Notes under the pieces: generated by a model
Told to the model about the DNA's origin: nothing
The model's database searches: none
Seen by the model: only the letters and a program-made list of their open reading frames with translations
From: Yersinia alsatica
Lineage (GTDB): Bacteria; Pseudomonadota; Gammaproteobacteria; Enterobacterales; Enterobacteriaceae
Length of the DNA: 64,000 nucleotides
Assembly (NCBI RefSeq): GCF_902170305.1
Contig: NZ_CABHWW010000014.1
Coordinates: 62,001-126,000, forward strand
Direction of reading: 5' to 3'
Made by a program: the position numbers and the translations under genes
Shown here: positions 21,609 through 31,319 of the stretch, piece by piece
How positions within the stretch are numbered: the first letter of the stretch is position 1
Layout of the letters: each line of letters starts with the position of its first letter

Positions 21609-22424
21609 TCAACTTGATTCTGCCGCCGCGCGCAGTTGCTTTAGAATATCGGGTGTTTGCAGGCCAAAACCCAGCAAGGCAATATCATCAAGCACCAGCA
21701 GCCGTTTTTGCTTACCTGCTGGTGTCAGTGCTATACCGGGTAAACGCCAAACATTCTCCACGCCATTAAGTGATTTCACCCCGTGGGTGGTGACAATCAG
21801 TAAATCCGGGGCGCTGGCAATAATTCCTTCTTGTGATAGTGGGCGGTAACCACTAAATTCCTGTAGTGCATTTTGCAGTCCAGAGGCCCTGAACATCCTG
21901 TCGGCGGCGGTATTCAAGCCGGCCGCTAGCGGGGGAATTCCTGCGTGATTCATGATGAACAGGGCTTTCACCGGCAAGGGGCTCGAGACTACTGTAGCTA
22001 ACTGCTGTTGGTAATGCTGTATCAGCTGTTGGCCTTTTTCTGGTTGATTCAGGGCCGCGGCAATCACGCGTATTTTGTCCGCCACCTTTTCCGCAGATTT
22101 ATCGGCGGGAACATAAATAAGCTTAATCCCAAGGTTGGCCGCCTGCTGCAACGCCCTTGACGGCACCGCGCGCTCGGTACTCAAAATCAAGGTGGGCTTG
22201 ATGGCCAGAATCCCTTCCGCATTAAGTAGGCGCATATAGCCGATATCGGGTAGGGCTCTCAGCGCTGCGGGATTCAAACTGGTGCTGTCTCGCGCCACAA
22301 TGTGGTTACCTGCGCCGAGTGCATAGGTAATTTCAGAGACATCGCCACCAATGGTCACGATACGTTGGCTGGCAAGACTACTCATTGAAATTAGGAAGAT
22401 GAATGCTGCGACCCATTTATTCAT
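21609..22424 (-). CDS. hmuT: Periplasmic heme-binding protein HmuT/HemT
   Basis: A 271-aa ABC-transporter solute-binding protein of the cluster that carries heme and B12. It has a signal peptide (about residues 1-18, cut near SSLAS) and mature start [20 protein letters not shown]. The tyrosine in [14 protein letters not shown] matches the heme-ligand region known for HmuT. Its ATG follows the hemS TAG stop with no gap, so it is coupled to hemS. It is the last gene here. Downstream is the end of selO, so the permease (hmuU) and ATPase (hmuV) that normally follow are absent. Confidence 0.9.
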   Translation of the reverse strand: MNKWVAAFIFLISMSSLASQRIVTIGGDVSEITYALGAGNHIVARDSTSLNPAALRALPDIGYMRLLNAEGILAIKPTLILSTERAVPSRALQQAANLGIKLIYVPADKSAEKVADKIRVIAAALNQPEKGQQLIQHYQQQLATVVSSPLPVKALFIMNHAGIPPLAAGLNTAADRMFRASGLQNALQEFSGYRPLSQEGIIASAPDLLIVTTHGVKSLNGVENVWRLPGIALTPAGKQKRLLVLDDIALLGFGLQTPDILKQLRAAAESS

Positions 22425-23480
22425 CTAGTGAGTGCCTATCGCGGTCAACTGAGCCAATTGCTGATGCCATTGGTTTTGCTCTGGTTGACCTTCAGCGCGT
22501 TGACCAAAGACCTGCAAAATATGTTTTCCTCGGCTATCGAGCAATTCCAGGCTGGAGACAAAACCGTCTTTAGTTGGCTTACGCGTCACCCAACTTTCAG
22601 CGATGCCTTTCAGGTCTAAACGCAAACTAAAACGCTGATTCAGAACATTTATCCAATGATTATCAGAGGGCTGTTTATCTTGAATCCGGGTAAATTGCTC
22701 AATAACCCCGGTGAATATTTGCATGCAGCCACTGTTGCCGACGAAGAGCATAATTTCATTCTGACAAGTTTGTGCGGCGTCGAGTATTTGCTGTATTGAC
22801 TGGTTATCAACCTGATAGGCCAAATCATCCCCAACTGCCTGGAAGGCTTGTTTCCGCGTGATTTTATTGCGTTTCAGTAGCATAAAAAATTGGTGAATAT
22901 CACTCATTTTACGCCATTCGCTATCAATGGCGGCATTGTCGATGGGCAATTCGGGACTGGACTCCTCATCTGCCGGTGGTAGCACCAGAGGCGCATTGTT
23001 CAGGGTGCGATATTTTGCCACCAATGCGTGCCAGGCATGGTGGTCGGTCTCATGGGTATAATAAATCTGATGGATTAAATGCCCCTGAAGATCAAAGCAT
23101 TGAATACTCAGTTGTTCACCTTGCGCGGTGGTTTCGCGCAAACTGAAAATCGCACCCCATTGACGAAAAAACAGCCTTAAGTCCAGCGCGCGCGGGTTGA
23201 GGATTAAGCCCAAATGCCCATGTAAACGTAAGTTCTGATATTGGCCCGTGTGCTCGTGTACTGCAGAGTGGTTGGCAGTGACAGAGCGGGTCACACCGAC
23301 ACTCGCTAACTCGGTAAGCAATGTGCTGGCATTGATATCTAGGCGTTCTGTATCTTTGCCGACACGAGCATAGGCCAGTTCGGCCTCACTGATATTCATC
23401 TTCTGTGCGAGATCAGCCGCGAGAAGCGCTGGGTTTTCTTGCTTCATTGATAGATAGCGTTGATACAATGGTATTTCCAT
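22425..23480 (-). CDS. hemS: Cytoplasmic heme-binding/degrading protein HemS
   Basis: A 351-aa protein of the HemS/ChuS/HmuS family, which binds incoming heme in the cytoplasm and hands it on or opens it to release iron. Two repeat halves are visible, the second starting near residue 190. By count, His196 lies in KMSDIHQFFMLLKRNKITR, the same number and context as the axial heme ligand described for Y. enterocolitica HemS. Its stop is directly joined to the hmuT start, and hemR lies 119 bp upstream. Confidence 0.92.
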   Translation of the reverse strand: MEIPLYQRYLSMKQENPALLAADLAQKMNISEAELAYARVGKDTERLDINASTLLTELASVGVTRSVTANHSAVHEHTGQYQNLRLHGHLGLILNPRALDLRLFFRQWGAIFSLRETTAQGEQLSIQCFDLQGHLIHQIYYTHETDHHAWHALVAKYRTLNNAPLVLPPADEESSPELPIDNAAIDSEWRKMSDIHQFFMLLKRNKITRKQAFQAVGDDLAYQVDNQSIQQILDAAQTCQNEIMLFVGNSGCMQIFTGVIEQFTRIQDKQPSDNHWINVLNQRFSLRLDLKGIAESWVTRKPTKDGFVSSLELLDSRGKHILQVFGQRAEGQPEQNQWHQQLAQLTAIGTH

Positions 23481-23599
23481 ATATTTGTTCCTTTAGTATT
23501 GTGCCTTAACCGGTGCGGCCGTTAGCGGCAGAGTTCCATTAATTCATTTGAGTATGGCTAGCTTATAACTGTGGGGCTATAGACAAAAAGAGTGATATA

Positions 23600-25588
23600 T
23601 CACCACTGATAGCTGACCAGGAATTTGGCATTACGTCCGTCTTGGGGGATCGCCTGTGGGGAGTAATATTCTTTACCAAAAGCATTACTCAGTACCGCCG
23701 TGGTGGTAACGCCTTTGAATGCGCCTTGCCCACGATAACTTAGATAAAAATCATGTAAGGCATAACCGGCTTGCGGCTTATGGGGTGCTTTTGGGGCATC
23801 ATTATTTTTCATGAACTTGGTATTTTCGACCATGGTCATGACCCAACCGGCACTAAACCCACTGTTAGCAATAGGGATATTCAAACTGCTGGTGACGGTA
23901 TCCGGGTTGATGCTGTTAATAAATTGGCGAGTATCGAGATTAATGCCGCGGGTGCGGTTATAAGCCAGATGCCAGTCGAACCAGTTGTTTTGGTAATCTA
24001 GTGTGGCATCCCAACCCCAGGTTTTGCTGCGGGGAATATTGATATAAGTCGAAGAAAACCAGCTGACTTTACTGGTAATACGCTCTTTGGCATCAATATG
24101 GAAATAGCTGGCTTTAAACTTAATTGAGTCGTTATCAGTCAGCAAATCATCAAAATGCACACCCAAACCGGCTTCTCGGGTGACATTGCTTTCCGGTTTT
24201 AAGTTGGGGTTAGGCCGCCAATAGTTGATCGCGAAATGCCGTGAGTCATTATAAAGCTCTGCCAGTGTCGGGGTGCGGAAAGCCTGACTGTATGCACCAA
24301 ACATCATCAGCCAGTCGGTGGGATTGACGGTCATTGCCCCACGTGTTGACCAACTTTTGGCTTCTTTATCAGCAAAGCCTGCGCGGCTATTTTCATAGTG
24401 ATCAAAGCGGGTACCCGCCAGCAAGGTGACTGGCAGGTCACGCAAAGTGATTTCATCTTGTAACCAACCCGAAGCAAACTTAATTTCAGCCGGAGGAAAA
24501 CTGCGGGTAACCCCAGCGGGAATCTGCTGTTGGTGATAGGTTTCAGCGCCGTATGTGAATAAGTGCCCCGCCGGACTTGAGGCCAATAACCGGCTGCGAT
24601 TTTCCAGTTTTAAACCGCGAGTGATTTGTTTCCGGCTGCCGTACCCCTCGCTGCGTACGTCGTCGTTAACATTAATCTCGGAAACGTAAAGTTGAGTGGT
24701 AGCATCCAGCCAATTAAGTTGCTGCGGTTGCAGGCGGTAAGTGAGTTCGGCGTCGCGTTGAATAGTTGAGCGTTTCATCATCGGACTTATCATTAGGTCT
24801 GGCACACTCTTATGAGCCATCCTTGGTTCTAAGGCACGATTATTGTAATAGCGCAGGGCCGCGGTTAATGATTGGCTGTCAGAAAGGTAGGCGGTGCTCT
24901 TAATCATCAGGTTATTAATGTTTTCATGATTCGGTGCCTCATAACCATTACTTTGACTTATATTGCCAACCTTACGTGTATTCAAGGCAATGATTCCGTC
25001 CAGACTGTCAGTACGACCAAAAGCAGACATTCCGATACCTTGGCTATGATAAGCACTCGCGCCATAGCTACTGACGCGGAAACCGAAATTTTGATCCTTA
25101 GCCAGTAAATCGGCAGGATCTATGGTCTGATAGGCAATCACGCCACCCATAGCGCCACTGCCAAATAATGAGGTCGATGGGCTACGAATGACCTTAATTT
25201 GTTTGATTAAAACCGGGTCAAGGAAGGTGCCATTAAAATGTGTGCCATTGATCCCTTGGCGGATGCCATCAACCAACACCAAAACACCATATTGATCATA
25301 ACCTCTGATATTGACATTCTGTCCATTGGTGCGCCCGACACCGGTAACATTGACCCCCGGGAGATTCTTGAACATCTCCACCGCGGTGGTGGCGGTTTGT
25401 TTTTGGGGCTGTGAGGCATCAATGACCGTCAAAGTGCCGGGGGTATTAAAGCTGTCTGTGGCCACTTGGGCGCCCTTAACCACTAAAGTGTCGTTTTTAG
25501 GTTTTGCTCCCAGACTGGCCGTTGCCACCGAAGATAGAGCAAAGGTGACCGCCAGACAGCAGGAGGATAAACGAAAGAAACGCGGCAT
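23600..25588 (-). CDS. hemR: TonB-dependent heme/hemoglobin outer-membrane receptor
   Basis: A 662-aa TonB-dependent receptor. I use ATG 25588, 6 nt after GGAGAG, rather than the TTG two codons upstream. Seen: a signal peptide to about residue 27, a TonB box DTLVV shortly after, a plug domain with NVNIRGYDQYGVLVLVDGIR, and the receptor signatures FRTPTLAELYNDSRHF and NPNLKPES, equivalent to the FRAP and NPNL boxes with the conserved His. It ends in a Trp (FLVSYQW) after aromatic beta strands. It resembles HemR but looks clearly diverged from the classical Y. enterocolitica HemR, so it may be a second receptor. Confidence 0.93.
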   Translation of the reverse strand: MPRFFRLSSCCLAVTFALSSVATASLGAKPKNDTLVVKGAQVATDSFNTPGTLTVIDASQPQKQTATTAVEMFKNLPGVNVTGVGRTNGQNVNIRGYDQYGVLVLVDGIRQGINGTHFNGTFLDPVLIKQIKVIRSPSTSLFGSGAMGGVIAYQTIDPADLLAKDQNFGFRVSSYGASAYHSQGIGMSAFGRTDSLDGIIALNTRKVGNISQSNGYEAPNHENINNLMIKSTAYLSDSQSLTAALRYYNNRALEPRMAHKSVPDLMISPMMKRSTIQRDAELTYRLQPQQLNWLDATTQLYVSEINVNDDVRSEGYGSRKQITRGLKLENRSRLLASSPAGHLFTYGAETYHQQQIPAGVTRSFPPAEIKFASGWLQDEITLRDLPVTLLAGTRFDHYENSRAGFADKEAKSWSTRGAMTVNPTDWLMMFGAYSQAFRTPTLAELYNDSRHFAINYWRPNPNLKPESNVTREAGLGVHFDDLLTDNDSIKFKASYFHIDAKERITSKVSWFSSTYINIPRSKTWGWDATLDYQNNWFDWHLAYNRTRGINLDTRQFINSINPDTVTSSLNIPIANSGFSAGWVMTMVENTKFMKNNDAPKAPHKPQAGYALHDFYLSYRGQGAFKGVTTTAVLSNAFGKEYYSPQAIPQDGRNAKFLVSYQW

Positions 25589-25699
25589 AAGCAACTCTCC
25601 ATATATTGTTTAATATAATCAATGGATTGCTGGCTGCCGTAATGCTAAGTATTAGGTGGCTGGCGGGGTGTTTTGTTGATAATAAAAGATGACTAAAAA

Positions 25700-25888
25700 T
25701 TATTTAGTCAGTATGAGTTTTCCAGCTCTGGTTTGGCGTAAATAGTAGAGCTGGCCTCGGTGATTGATCGCCACCACATCATGTTGCCCTAAAAGTTGTT
25801 GGCTATTAATACATGGGGATTTCGCCAGCGAGTGTATTGGGTCTGTCGCAGTGTTTAGCGCTTGAGTTTGATACGTAGCATTATGCAT
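25700..25888 (-). CDS. hemP: Small hemin uptake protein HemP
   Basis: A 62-aa protein, first gene of the heme locus. The C-terminal part, GQLYYLRQTRAGKLILTK, is the recognisable HemP domain; the N-terminal half is variable. In other bacteria HemP-type proteins are Fur-regulated and promote expression or function of the heme receptor. The ribosome binding site is weak. It lies 111 bp upstream of hemR, and the Fur box at 25921-25935 is just upstream of its start. Confidence 0.85.
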   Translation of the reverse strand: MHNATYQTQALNTATDPIHSLAKSPCINSQQLLGQHDVVAINHRGQLYYLRQTRAGKLILTK

Positions 25889-25920
25889 AAGGTTTTTTGC
25901 AGTTCATGTCATTAGTTATT

Positions 25921-25935
25921 TGATAATGATTATCA
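25921..25935 (-). promoter_or_regulatory. Fur box upstream of hemP
   Basis: TGATAAT-G-ATTATCA is a perfect 7-1-7 inverted repeat, the core of the Fur consensus. It lies 33-47 bp upstream of the hemP start, where it would cover the promoter. Iron-dependent repression of hemP-hemR-hemS-hmuT is the natural reading. Confidence 0.88.
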
Positions 25936-26136
25936 TCTGCGTTTATGTGTGACTTCAAGCTAATCGCTATTAGTGGTTATTCCAAAGCCTTATTTTTCAT
26001 TAATCACAGGCGCTATTAAGGATCTGAGAGGAATTGATAAGACAAAGAGTCGGCAGGCGATAGGAGGATTAATTCAATGATTGAATGGCAATCAAATACC
26101 ATTCAACCACTGTGTTTATTTTAAGCAAAACAGGAA

Positions 26137-27186
26137 TTAATTAAAACGGCTGCTAACAGCATCGGCCAGCAAGCTTAATAGTTGCTCGGTATCTGCCCAG
26201 TTCAGGCAAGGGTCAGTAATGGACTGCCCATAAGTCAAAGGAACCCCGGCAACAATTTTCTGCGTGCCTTCAACCAAGAAGCTCTCGGCCATGACTCCGA
26301 CAATGGCGGTTGATCCGGCGCGGATCTGCTGACCAATATCAGCGGCGACTTCTAACTGGCGGCGATGCATTTTCTGGCAATTGCCGTGGCTAAAATCTAC
26401 CACCAGATGTTCCGGCAAATCGAATTCACGCAGGCTATCACAGGCCGCGGCAATATCTGACGCACCATAGTTGGGCGTTTTCCCACCGCGCATAATAATG
26501 TGCCCGTATGGATTGCCGCGAGTTTGATAAATGGTCATCTGGCCGGTTTTGTCCGGCGATAAAAACATATGGCTGGCTTGTGCCGCCCGGATTGCATCAA
26601 TGGCAATGCGGGTATTGCCGTCGGTACCATTTTTGAAACCGACTGGGCAGGATAGAGCCGATGCCATTTCGCGATGAATTTGACTTTCGGTGGTTCGCGC
26701 CCCAATGGCACCCCAGCTAATCAGATCGGCAATATATTGGCCGGTCACCATATCCAGGAATTCAGTGGCGGTTGGTAGTCCTAACTCATTGACTGCTAAC
26801 AGCAATCTACGAGCCATCTCAATACCCAGATTGACCTGACACGAGCCATCGAGTGCTGGGTCAGAAATTAATCCTTTCCAGCCCACCACGGTGCGAGGTT
26901 TCTCGAAGTAGGTGCGCATCACGATTTCAAGACGGTCTTGATAGCGCTCACGTAATACATTCAGCCGCGTGGCATAATCAATTGCAGCATCAAGGTCGTG
27001 AATAGAGCAAGGGCCAACGACCACCAGTAGGCGGGAGTCTTCACCGGTCAATATTTTTTCAATTCGCTTACGTGACGCTGTCACGTTGTCTGCTACCGCT
27101 TCTGAAATCGGTAACTTCTCCGCCAGTTGTTGCGGCGTGACTAAGCTATCGATGCGCGCGGTCCGCAGTTCATCTGTTTTGTGCAT
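26137..27186 (-). CDS. aroH: DAHP synthase, Trp-sensitive type
   Basis: A 349-aa class I DAHP synthase that joins PEP and erythrose 4-phosphate, the first step of aromatic amino acid synthesis. Seen: VVVGPCSIHDLDAAIDYA, FEKPRTVVGWKGLISDP, SWGAIGARTTESQ and VVDFSHGNCQKMHRRQLEV with metal-binding residues. The start MHKTDELRTARIDSLVTP resembles E. coli AroH more than AroF or AroG, and the neighbours (selO side, ppsR, ppsA) match the E. coli aroH locus. Trp sensitivity is inferred from that. No TrpR operator is visible upstream; a CRP-like site is. Confidence 0.93.
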   Translation of the reverse strand: MHKTDELRTARIDSLVTPQQLAEKLPISEAVADNVTASRKRIEKILTGEDSRLLVVVGPCSIHDLDAAIDYATRLNVLRERYQDRLEIVMRTYFEKPRTVVGWKGLISDPALDGSCQVNLGIEMARRLLLAVNELGLPTATEFLDMVTGQYIADLISWGAIGARTTESQIHREMASALSCPVGFKNGTDGNTRIAIDAIRAAQASHMFLSPDKTGQMTIYQTRGNPYGHIIMRGGKTPNYGASDIAAACDSLREFDLPEHLVVDFSHGNCQKMHRRQLEVAADIGQQIRAGSTAIVGVMAESFLVEGTQKIVAGVPLTYGQSITDPCLNWADTEQLLSLLADAVSSRFN

Positions 27187-27231
27187 GAAGATTCTCTAAA
27201 TCTGTTCTTCTCTACGGCAGGAATACCGGGA

Positions 27232-27247
27232 AGTGATGGCGATCACA
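27232..27247 (-). promoter_or_regulatory. CRP-like site upstream of aroH
   Basis: AGTGA-TGGCGA-TCACA matches the CRP consensus TGTGA-N6-TCACA at nine of ten positions. It is about 46-61 bp before the aroH start. This is a pattern match only. Confidence 0.5.
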
Positions 27248-27344
27248 ATAAACCAAAATTAAATGAATTCAACCGCCACAGTCATGATTCATAGAAATTC
27301 TGATGAAATAAACCATAAATAATATTCTTGGTGAATATTTCGAG

Positions 27345-28166
27345 TCAGAACATCCGACGACTCATCCCTAAAATATCCAGAATTTTGGTTGAGATCTCTT
27401 CAACCGAGTAGTTGGTGGAATTCAGATAGCGAATCTGGTTTTTACGGAACAGTGCCTCGACTTCTCCCACCTCCATGCGGCATTGACGCAAGGAAGCATA
27501 ACGGCTGTTTTCACGTCGTTCCTCACGAATCGCGGCCAGTCGTTCTGGATTAATGGTTAACCCGAACAGCTTATGCTGGAAGGGTTTTAATGCCGCAGGG
27601 AGCTGTAAATTATCCATATCGTCGGCAATAAAAGGGTAGTTTGCTGCCCGGATACCAAATTGCATCGCCAGATAGAGGCTGGTGGGAGTTTTACCGCAGC
27701 GGGAAACGCCTAATAAAATCACCTGCGCCTGGTCCAGATTGCGCAGAGAAATACCGTCATCATGGGCCAGCGCATAGTCGATAGCGGCGATGCGCGCATC
27801 ATATTTGCCCAGATTGCTTTCAGTTAGACCGTGTGTACGGTTGAGTACCGGTTGGGGTGACACCCCCAGCTCACCTTGCAGTGGCGCAACCAACGCCTGC
27901 ACGATATCTTGGCAAAATCCTTCACTGTGCTGGATGAGTTCCCGTACTTCAGGACTGATTATCGAATAGAAAACCAGTGGTCTGACGCCGGTTTCCCGAT
28001 ATATTTCATTGATTTTCTCACAGACTTCTTGGGCGCGGGCTGCACTTTCCACAAAGGGCAGCGTGAAGGTAGTGGCTTTAATCGGAAACTGGGATAAAAC
28101 GGCATGGCCGAGGACTTCTGCAGTAATTGCTGTGCCATCTGAAATATAAAACACACTTCTTTCCAC
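27345..28166 (-). CDS. ppsR: PEP synthase regulatory protein (bifunctional kinase/pyrophosphorylase)
   Basis: A 273-aa DUF299 family protein that inactivates PEP synthase by ADP-dependent phosphorylation of a Thr and reactivates it by Pi-dependent dephosphorylation. Seen: the family start [19 protein letters not shown] and the P-loop-like [17 protein letters not shown] near residue 150. It is divergent from ppsA, its target, as in E. coli (ydiA/ppsA). The gene is upstream of aroH on the same strand with 158 bp between. Confidence 0.95.
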   Translation of the reverse strand: MERSVFYISDGTAITAEVLGHAVLSQFPIKATTFTLPFVESAARAQEVCEKINEIYRETGVRPLVFYSIISPEVRELIQHSEGFCQDIVQALVAPLQGELGVSPQPVLNRTHGLTESNLGKYDARIAAIDYALAHDDGISLRNLDQAQVILLGVSRCGKTPTSLYLAMQFGIRAANYPFIADDMDNLQLPAALKPFQHKLFGLTINPERLAAIREERRENSRYASLRQCRMEVGEVEALFRKNQIRYLNSTNYSVEEISTKILDILGMSRRMF

Positions 28167-28311
28167 GCTAACTCCTGAGTATTTGCTGATTGAACCATGC
28201 TAGTGACTTACTGCTGAATGCCATAAGTGTAGCGCAGCCAGTGTGCCTTATTCGGCATAGTGGTAAAGCGTTCACTGTCAGAATAGCCTGAAAAAAACTT
28301 TTCTTGTTGGC

Positions 28312-28323
28312 TTGATCGATTCA
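28312..28323 (+). promoter_or_regulatory. Cra-like site upstream of ppsA
   Basis: TTGATCGATTCA matches TGAAWCGNTTCA in about 10 of 12 positions and lies in the ppsR-ppsA gap. E. coli ppsA is activated by Cra (FruR), so the site is plausible there. Confidence 0.5.
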
Positions 28324-28468
28324 CCTGTCCATGGGCTATGGAGCATTGTGCTAGTCTGACACTGGTGTTGCTGATTCGTCAGCCCCAATAATCTCTCGCT
28401 ATACCCTACTGAATGTTCGTAATTAACGATAAGTCCGTCATTAACGATAATGTAAAAGGATTGTTTCG

Positions 28469-30853
28469 ATGTCCAACAATGGCCTAAATCTGTGTAATGT
28501 GCTTTGGTACAACCAGCTTGGCATGCACGATGTTGATCGGGTTGGCGGCAAGAATGCCTCCCTGGGTGAAATGATAACCAATCTCTCTGAACTGGGTGTT
28601 TCGGTGCCTAACGGCTTCGCCACCACAGCTCAGGCGTTTAACGACTTTCTGGAGCAAAGCGGCGTTAACCAGCGTATCTATCAATTATTGGATCAAACCA
28701 ATGTGGATGATATTGCCGCGTTAGCCAAAGCCGGTGCGCAGATTCGTCAATGGGTCATTGAGACACCATTCCACCCTGAGTTCGAACAATCAATCCACGA
28801 GGCTTATAAGCAGTTGGCAGAGGGCGAGCCAGAGGCTTCTTTTGCGGTTCGATCTTCTGCAACCGCTGAAGATATGCCCGATGCTTCCTTTGCTGGTCAG
28901 CAGGAAACATTCCTTAATGTACAAGGCATTGATGCGGTAATGATCGCCATCAAACATGTCTTTGCTTCCCTGTTTAACGATCGGGCCATTTCTTATCGGG
29001 TACATCAGGGCTATGACCACCGCGGTGTTGCTCTGTCTGCCGGGGTGCAGCGCATGGTGCGCTCAGACTTGGCCTCTTCCGGTGTGATGTTCACTATTGA
29101 TACCGAGTCGGGCTTTGATCAGGTGGTCTTCATCACCGCCGCCCATGGTTTGGGGGAAATGGTGGTGCAGGGCGCGGTCAACCCAGATGAGTTCTATGTG
29201 CATAAGCCCACTCTGCGTAATGGCAAACCGGCTATTGTGCGGCGTAATATGGGTTCGAAAAAGATTCGTATGGTTTATGCCAATAGCCAAGACCATGGCA
29301 AACAAGTGCAAATTGAAGATGTGCCAGAGCTGCAACGCAATCGTTTCGCTCTAAGTGATGATGAAGTTGAAGCGCTGGCCCACCAAGCTTTATTGATTGA
29401 AGAGCATTATGGCCGCCCGATGGATATTGAGTGGGCAAAAGATGGTCATAGCGGCAAGCTGTATATCGTGCAAGCACGTCCAGAAACCGTGCGCTCCAAC
29501 GAGCAGGTGATGGAACGCTACCAATTGAATACTCAAAGCAATGTGCTGGTTGAAGGCCGTGCTATTGGGCATCGCATTGGGTCAGGGCCGGTTAAGGTGA
29601 TTCATGATATCAGCGAGATGGATCGCATTCAGGCTGGTGATGTACTGGTAACAGACATGACTGACCCTGATTGGGAACCTATCATGAAAAAGGCTTCCGC
29701 CATTGTAACCAACCGGGGGGGACGAACCTGTCATGCGGCCATTATTGCGCGTGAGTTGGGGATACCTGCGGTAGTGGGTTGTGGTAATGCCACCGATATT
29801 TTGCATGAGGGGCAAAACGTCACGGTTTCCTGCGCGGAGGGGGATACTGGCTACGTTTATCATGAACTGCTCGATTTCTCGATTCAAAGTTCACAAGTGA
29901 CAGAATTACCCGACTTGCCGTTGAAAATCATGATGAATGTCGGTAACCCAGACCGGGCTTTCGACTTTGCTCGTCTGCCCAATGAAGGTGTCGGGTTGGC
30001 TCGGCTGGAATTTATCATCAACCGCATGATTGGCGTGCATCCAAAAGCACTGCTGGAGTTCGATATTCAGCCACCGGCCATTCAAGCCGAGATCAAAGCA
30101 CTGATGAACGGCTATGACGATCCCGTCGAGTTTTATGTTGGTCGCTTAACCGAAGGGATTTCTACCCTGGGCGCGGCATTTTGGCCAAAACGTGTAATTG
30201 TGCGTTTGTCAGATTTTAAATCTAACGAGTATGCCAATTTGGTCGGTGGCGAAGCTTATGAGCTACACGAAGAGAACCCAATGCTGGGCTTCCGTGGGGC
30301 GGGCCGCTATGTCGCTGATAGCTTCCGTGATTGCTTCGCTCTGGAGTGTGAGGCGGTGAAACGGGTGCGTAATGTGATGGGGCTGACTAACGTTGAGGTG
30401 ATGGTGCCTTTCGTACGCACAGTGGTTCAGGCTGAGGCAGTGGTTGCCGAGTTGGCGAAACAAGGCCTTAAACGCGGTGAGAATGGCTTAAAGATCATTA
30501 TGATGTGTGAAATCCCATCGAATGCGCTGCTAGCTGACCAGTTCTTGGCGCATTTTGATGGTTTCTCCATTGGTTCTAACGATATGACTCAGCTAACGTT
30601 GGGGCTGGATCGTGACTCTGGTGTAGTGTCTGAATTGTTTGATGAGCGCAATGAAGCAGTAAAAGCATTGTTATCAATGGCGATTACAGCGGCTAAACGG
30701 CAGGGGAAATACGTGGGTATTTGTGGTCAGGGCCCTTCAGACCATGAAGATTTTGCTTTGTGGTTGATGGAGCAAGGGATCGATAGTTTGTCTCTTAATC
30801 CTGATACTGTCGTGAAAACCTGGTTAAGTCTGGCGCAACATACTCAGCACTAA
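28469..30853 (+). CDS. ppsA: Phosphoenolpyruvate synthase
   Basis: A 794-aa gluconeogenic enzyme: pyruvate + ATP + H2O to PEP + AMP + Pi. Seen in order: the N-terminal ATP-grasp domain with [11 protein letters not shown] near residue 23 and [20 protein letters not shown], the swivelling phosphohistidine domain with [17 protein letters not shown] (catalytic His), and the C-terminal TIM-barrel PEP domain with [19 protein letters not shown]. Length is close to E. coli PpsA (about 790). It is divergent from its regulator ppsR and has an intrinsic terminator at 30873-30902. Confidence 0.97.
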   Translation: MSNNGLNLCNVLWYNQLGMHDVDRVGGKNASLGEMITNLSELGVSVPNGFATTAQAFNDFLEQSGVNQRIYQLLDQTNVDDIAALAKAGAQIRQWVIETPFHPEFEQSIHEAYKQLAEGEPEASFAVRSSATAEDMPDASFAGQQETFLNVQGIDAVMIAIKHVFASLFNDRAISYRVHQGYDHRGVALSAGVQRMVRSDLASSGVMFTIDTESGFDQVVFITAAHGLGEMVVQGAVNPDEFYVHKPTLRNGKPAIVRRNMGSKKIRMVYANSQDHGKQVQIEDVPELQRNRFALSDDEVEALAHQALLIEEHYGRPMDIEWAKDGHSGKLYIVQARPETVRSNEQVMERYQLNTQSNVLVEGRAIGHRIGSGPVKVIHDISEMDRIQAGDVLVTDMTDPDWEPIMKKASAIVTNRGGRTCHAAIIARELGIPAVVGCGNATDILHEGQNVTVSCAEGDTGYVYHELLDFSIQSSQVTELPDLPLKIMMNVGNPDRAFDFARLPNEGVGLARLEFIINRMIGVHPKALLEFDIQPPAIQAEIKALMNGYDDPVEFYVGRLTEGISTLGAAFWPKRVIVRLSDFKSNEYANLVGGEAYELHEENPMLGFRGAGRYVADSFRDCFALECEAVKRVRNVMGLTNVEVMVPFVRTVVQAEAVVAELAKQGLKRGENGLKIIMMCEIPSNALLADQFLAHFDGFSIGSNDMTQLTLGLDRDSGVVSELFDERNEAVKALLSMAITAAKRQGKYVGICGQGPSDHEDFALWLMEQGIDSLSLNPDTVVKTWLSLAQHTQH

Positions 30854-30872
30854 TTCTCCAATATATTGAATT

Positions 30873-30902
30873 AATCCGCAGCTCAGGTTGCGGATTTTTT
30901 TT
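30873..30902 (+). terminator. Intrinsic terminator after ppsA
   Basis: Perfect 8-bp stem AATCCGCA/TGCGGATT, loop GCTCAGGT, followed by a run of eight T. Confidence 0.92.
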
Positions 30903-31013
30903 ATCATTTTTAAATGACAATTAATTGCATTAGCAAGATAAAGTCATGCAATGGTTTAATTTAGGACACAGAGAAGATAAATTAAAAAAAGAGCAAATAG
31001 TCATTAAAGCTAA

Positions 31014-31130
31014 TATAGCCAAAATAATTCGAATTGCAGGAAGGCGGCAAGAGAATGAATCACGATGAGTTTACTTGAGTAAGCGATTCGGGTGATTGAG
31101 TGCAGCCAACGCGCATGCAGAAAGGATATA
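31014..31130 (+). repeat. Diverged ERIC-type element
   Basis: About 117 bp from TATAGCC to GGATATA. It contains GAATTGCAGGAAGGCGGCAAG, GAATCACGATGAG, TTACTTGAGTAAGCGATTCGGGTGA and GTGCAGCCAACG, the ERIC order with several substitutions. It lies just past the 3' end of rprA, within a few bases of its terminator tail. Confidence 0.75.
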
Positions 31131-31132
31131 AT

Positions 31133-31283
31133 AAAAAAAAAGCCCGTCTTAGGTGACAGGCAAAGACTACACACAGCAATACGTGTATTCGATTACAGAT
31201 ATTTAAATAAGCCATTACGAGATGATTTATTTAAATGTCTCAGGGGAAATCATTACTACAGCATAATAGTAAATAAATTCCGT
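31133..31283 (-). ncRNA. rprA: RprA small regulatory RNA (enlarged form)
   Basis: On the minus strand this stretch begins ACGG, contains TCCCCTGAG (complement of 31239-31247), then ATTGCTGTGTGTAGTCTTTG, and ends in a terminator GCCTGTC-ACCTAA-GACGGGC plus nine T. The start ACGG, the CCCCTGAG rpoS-pairing core, the long 3' block and the terminator correspond in order to E. coli RprA as I remember it, and E. coli rprA also lies beside ydiK. RprA activates rpoS translation with Hfq and is made under RcsB. Here the RNA is about 151 nt against about 106 in E. coli. Extra sequence between the core and the 3' block forms a perfect 10-bp hairpin (31201-31210 with 31227-31236). The 5' end is inferred from ACGG. 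Confidence 0.85.
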
Positions 31284-31319
31284 GAGTTAGTCATTGAGAA
31301 TTGTCTGAATAAAATAGAT

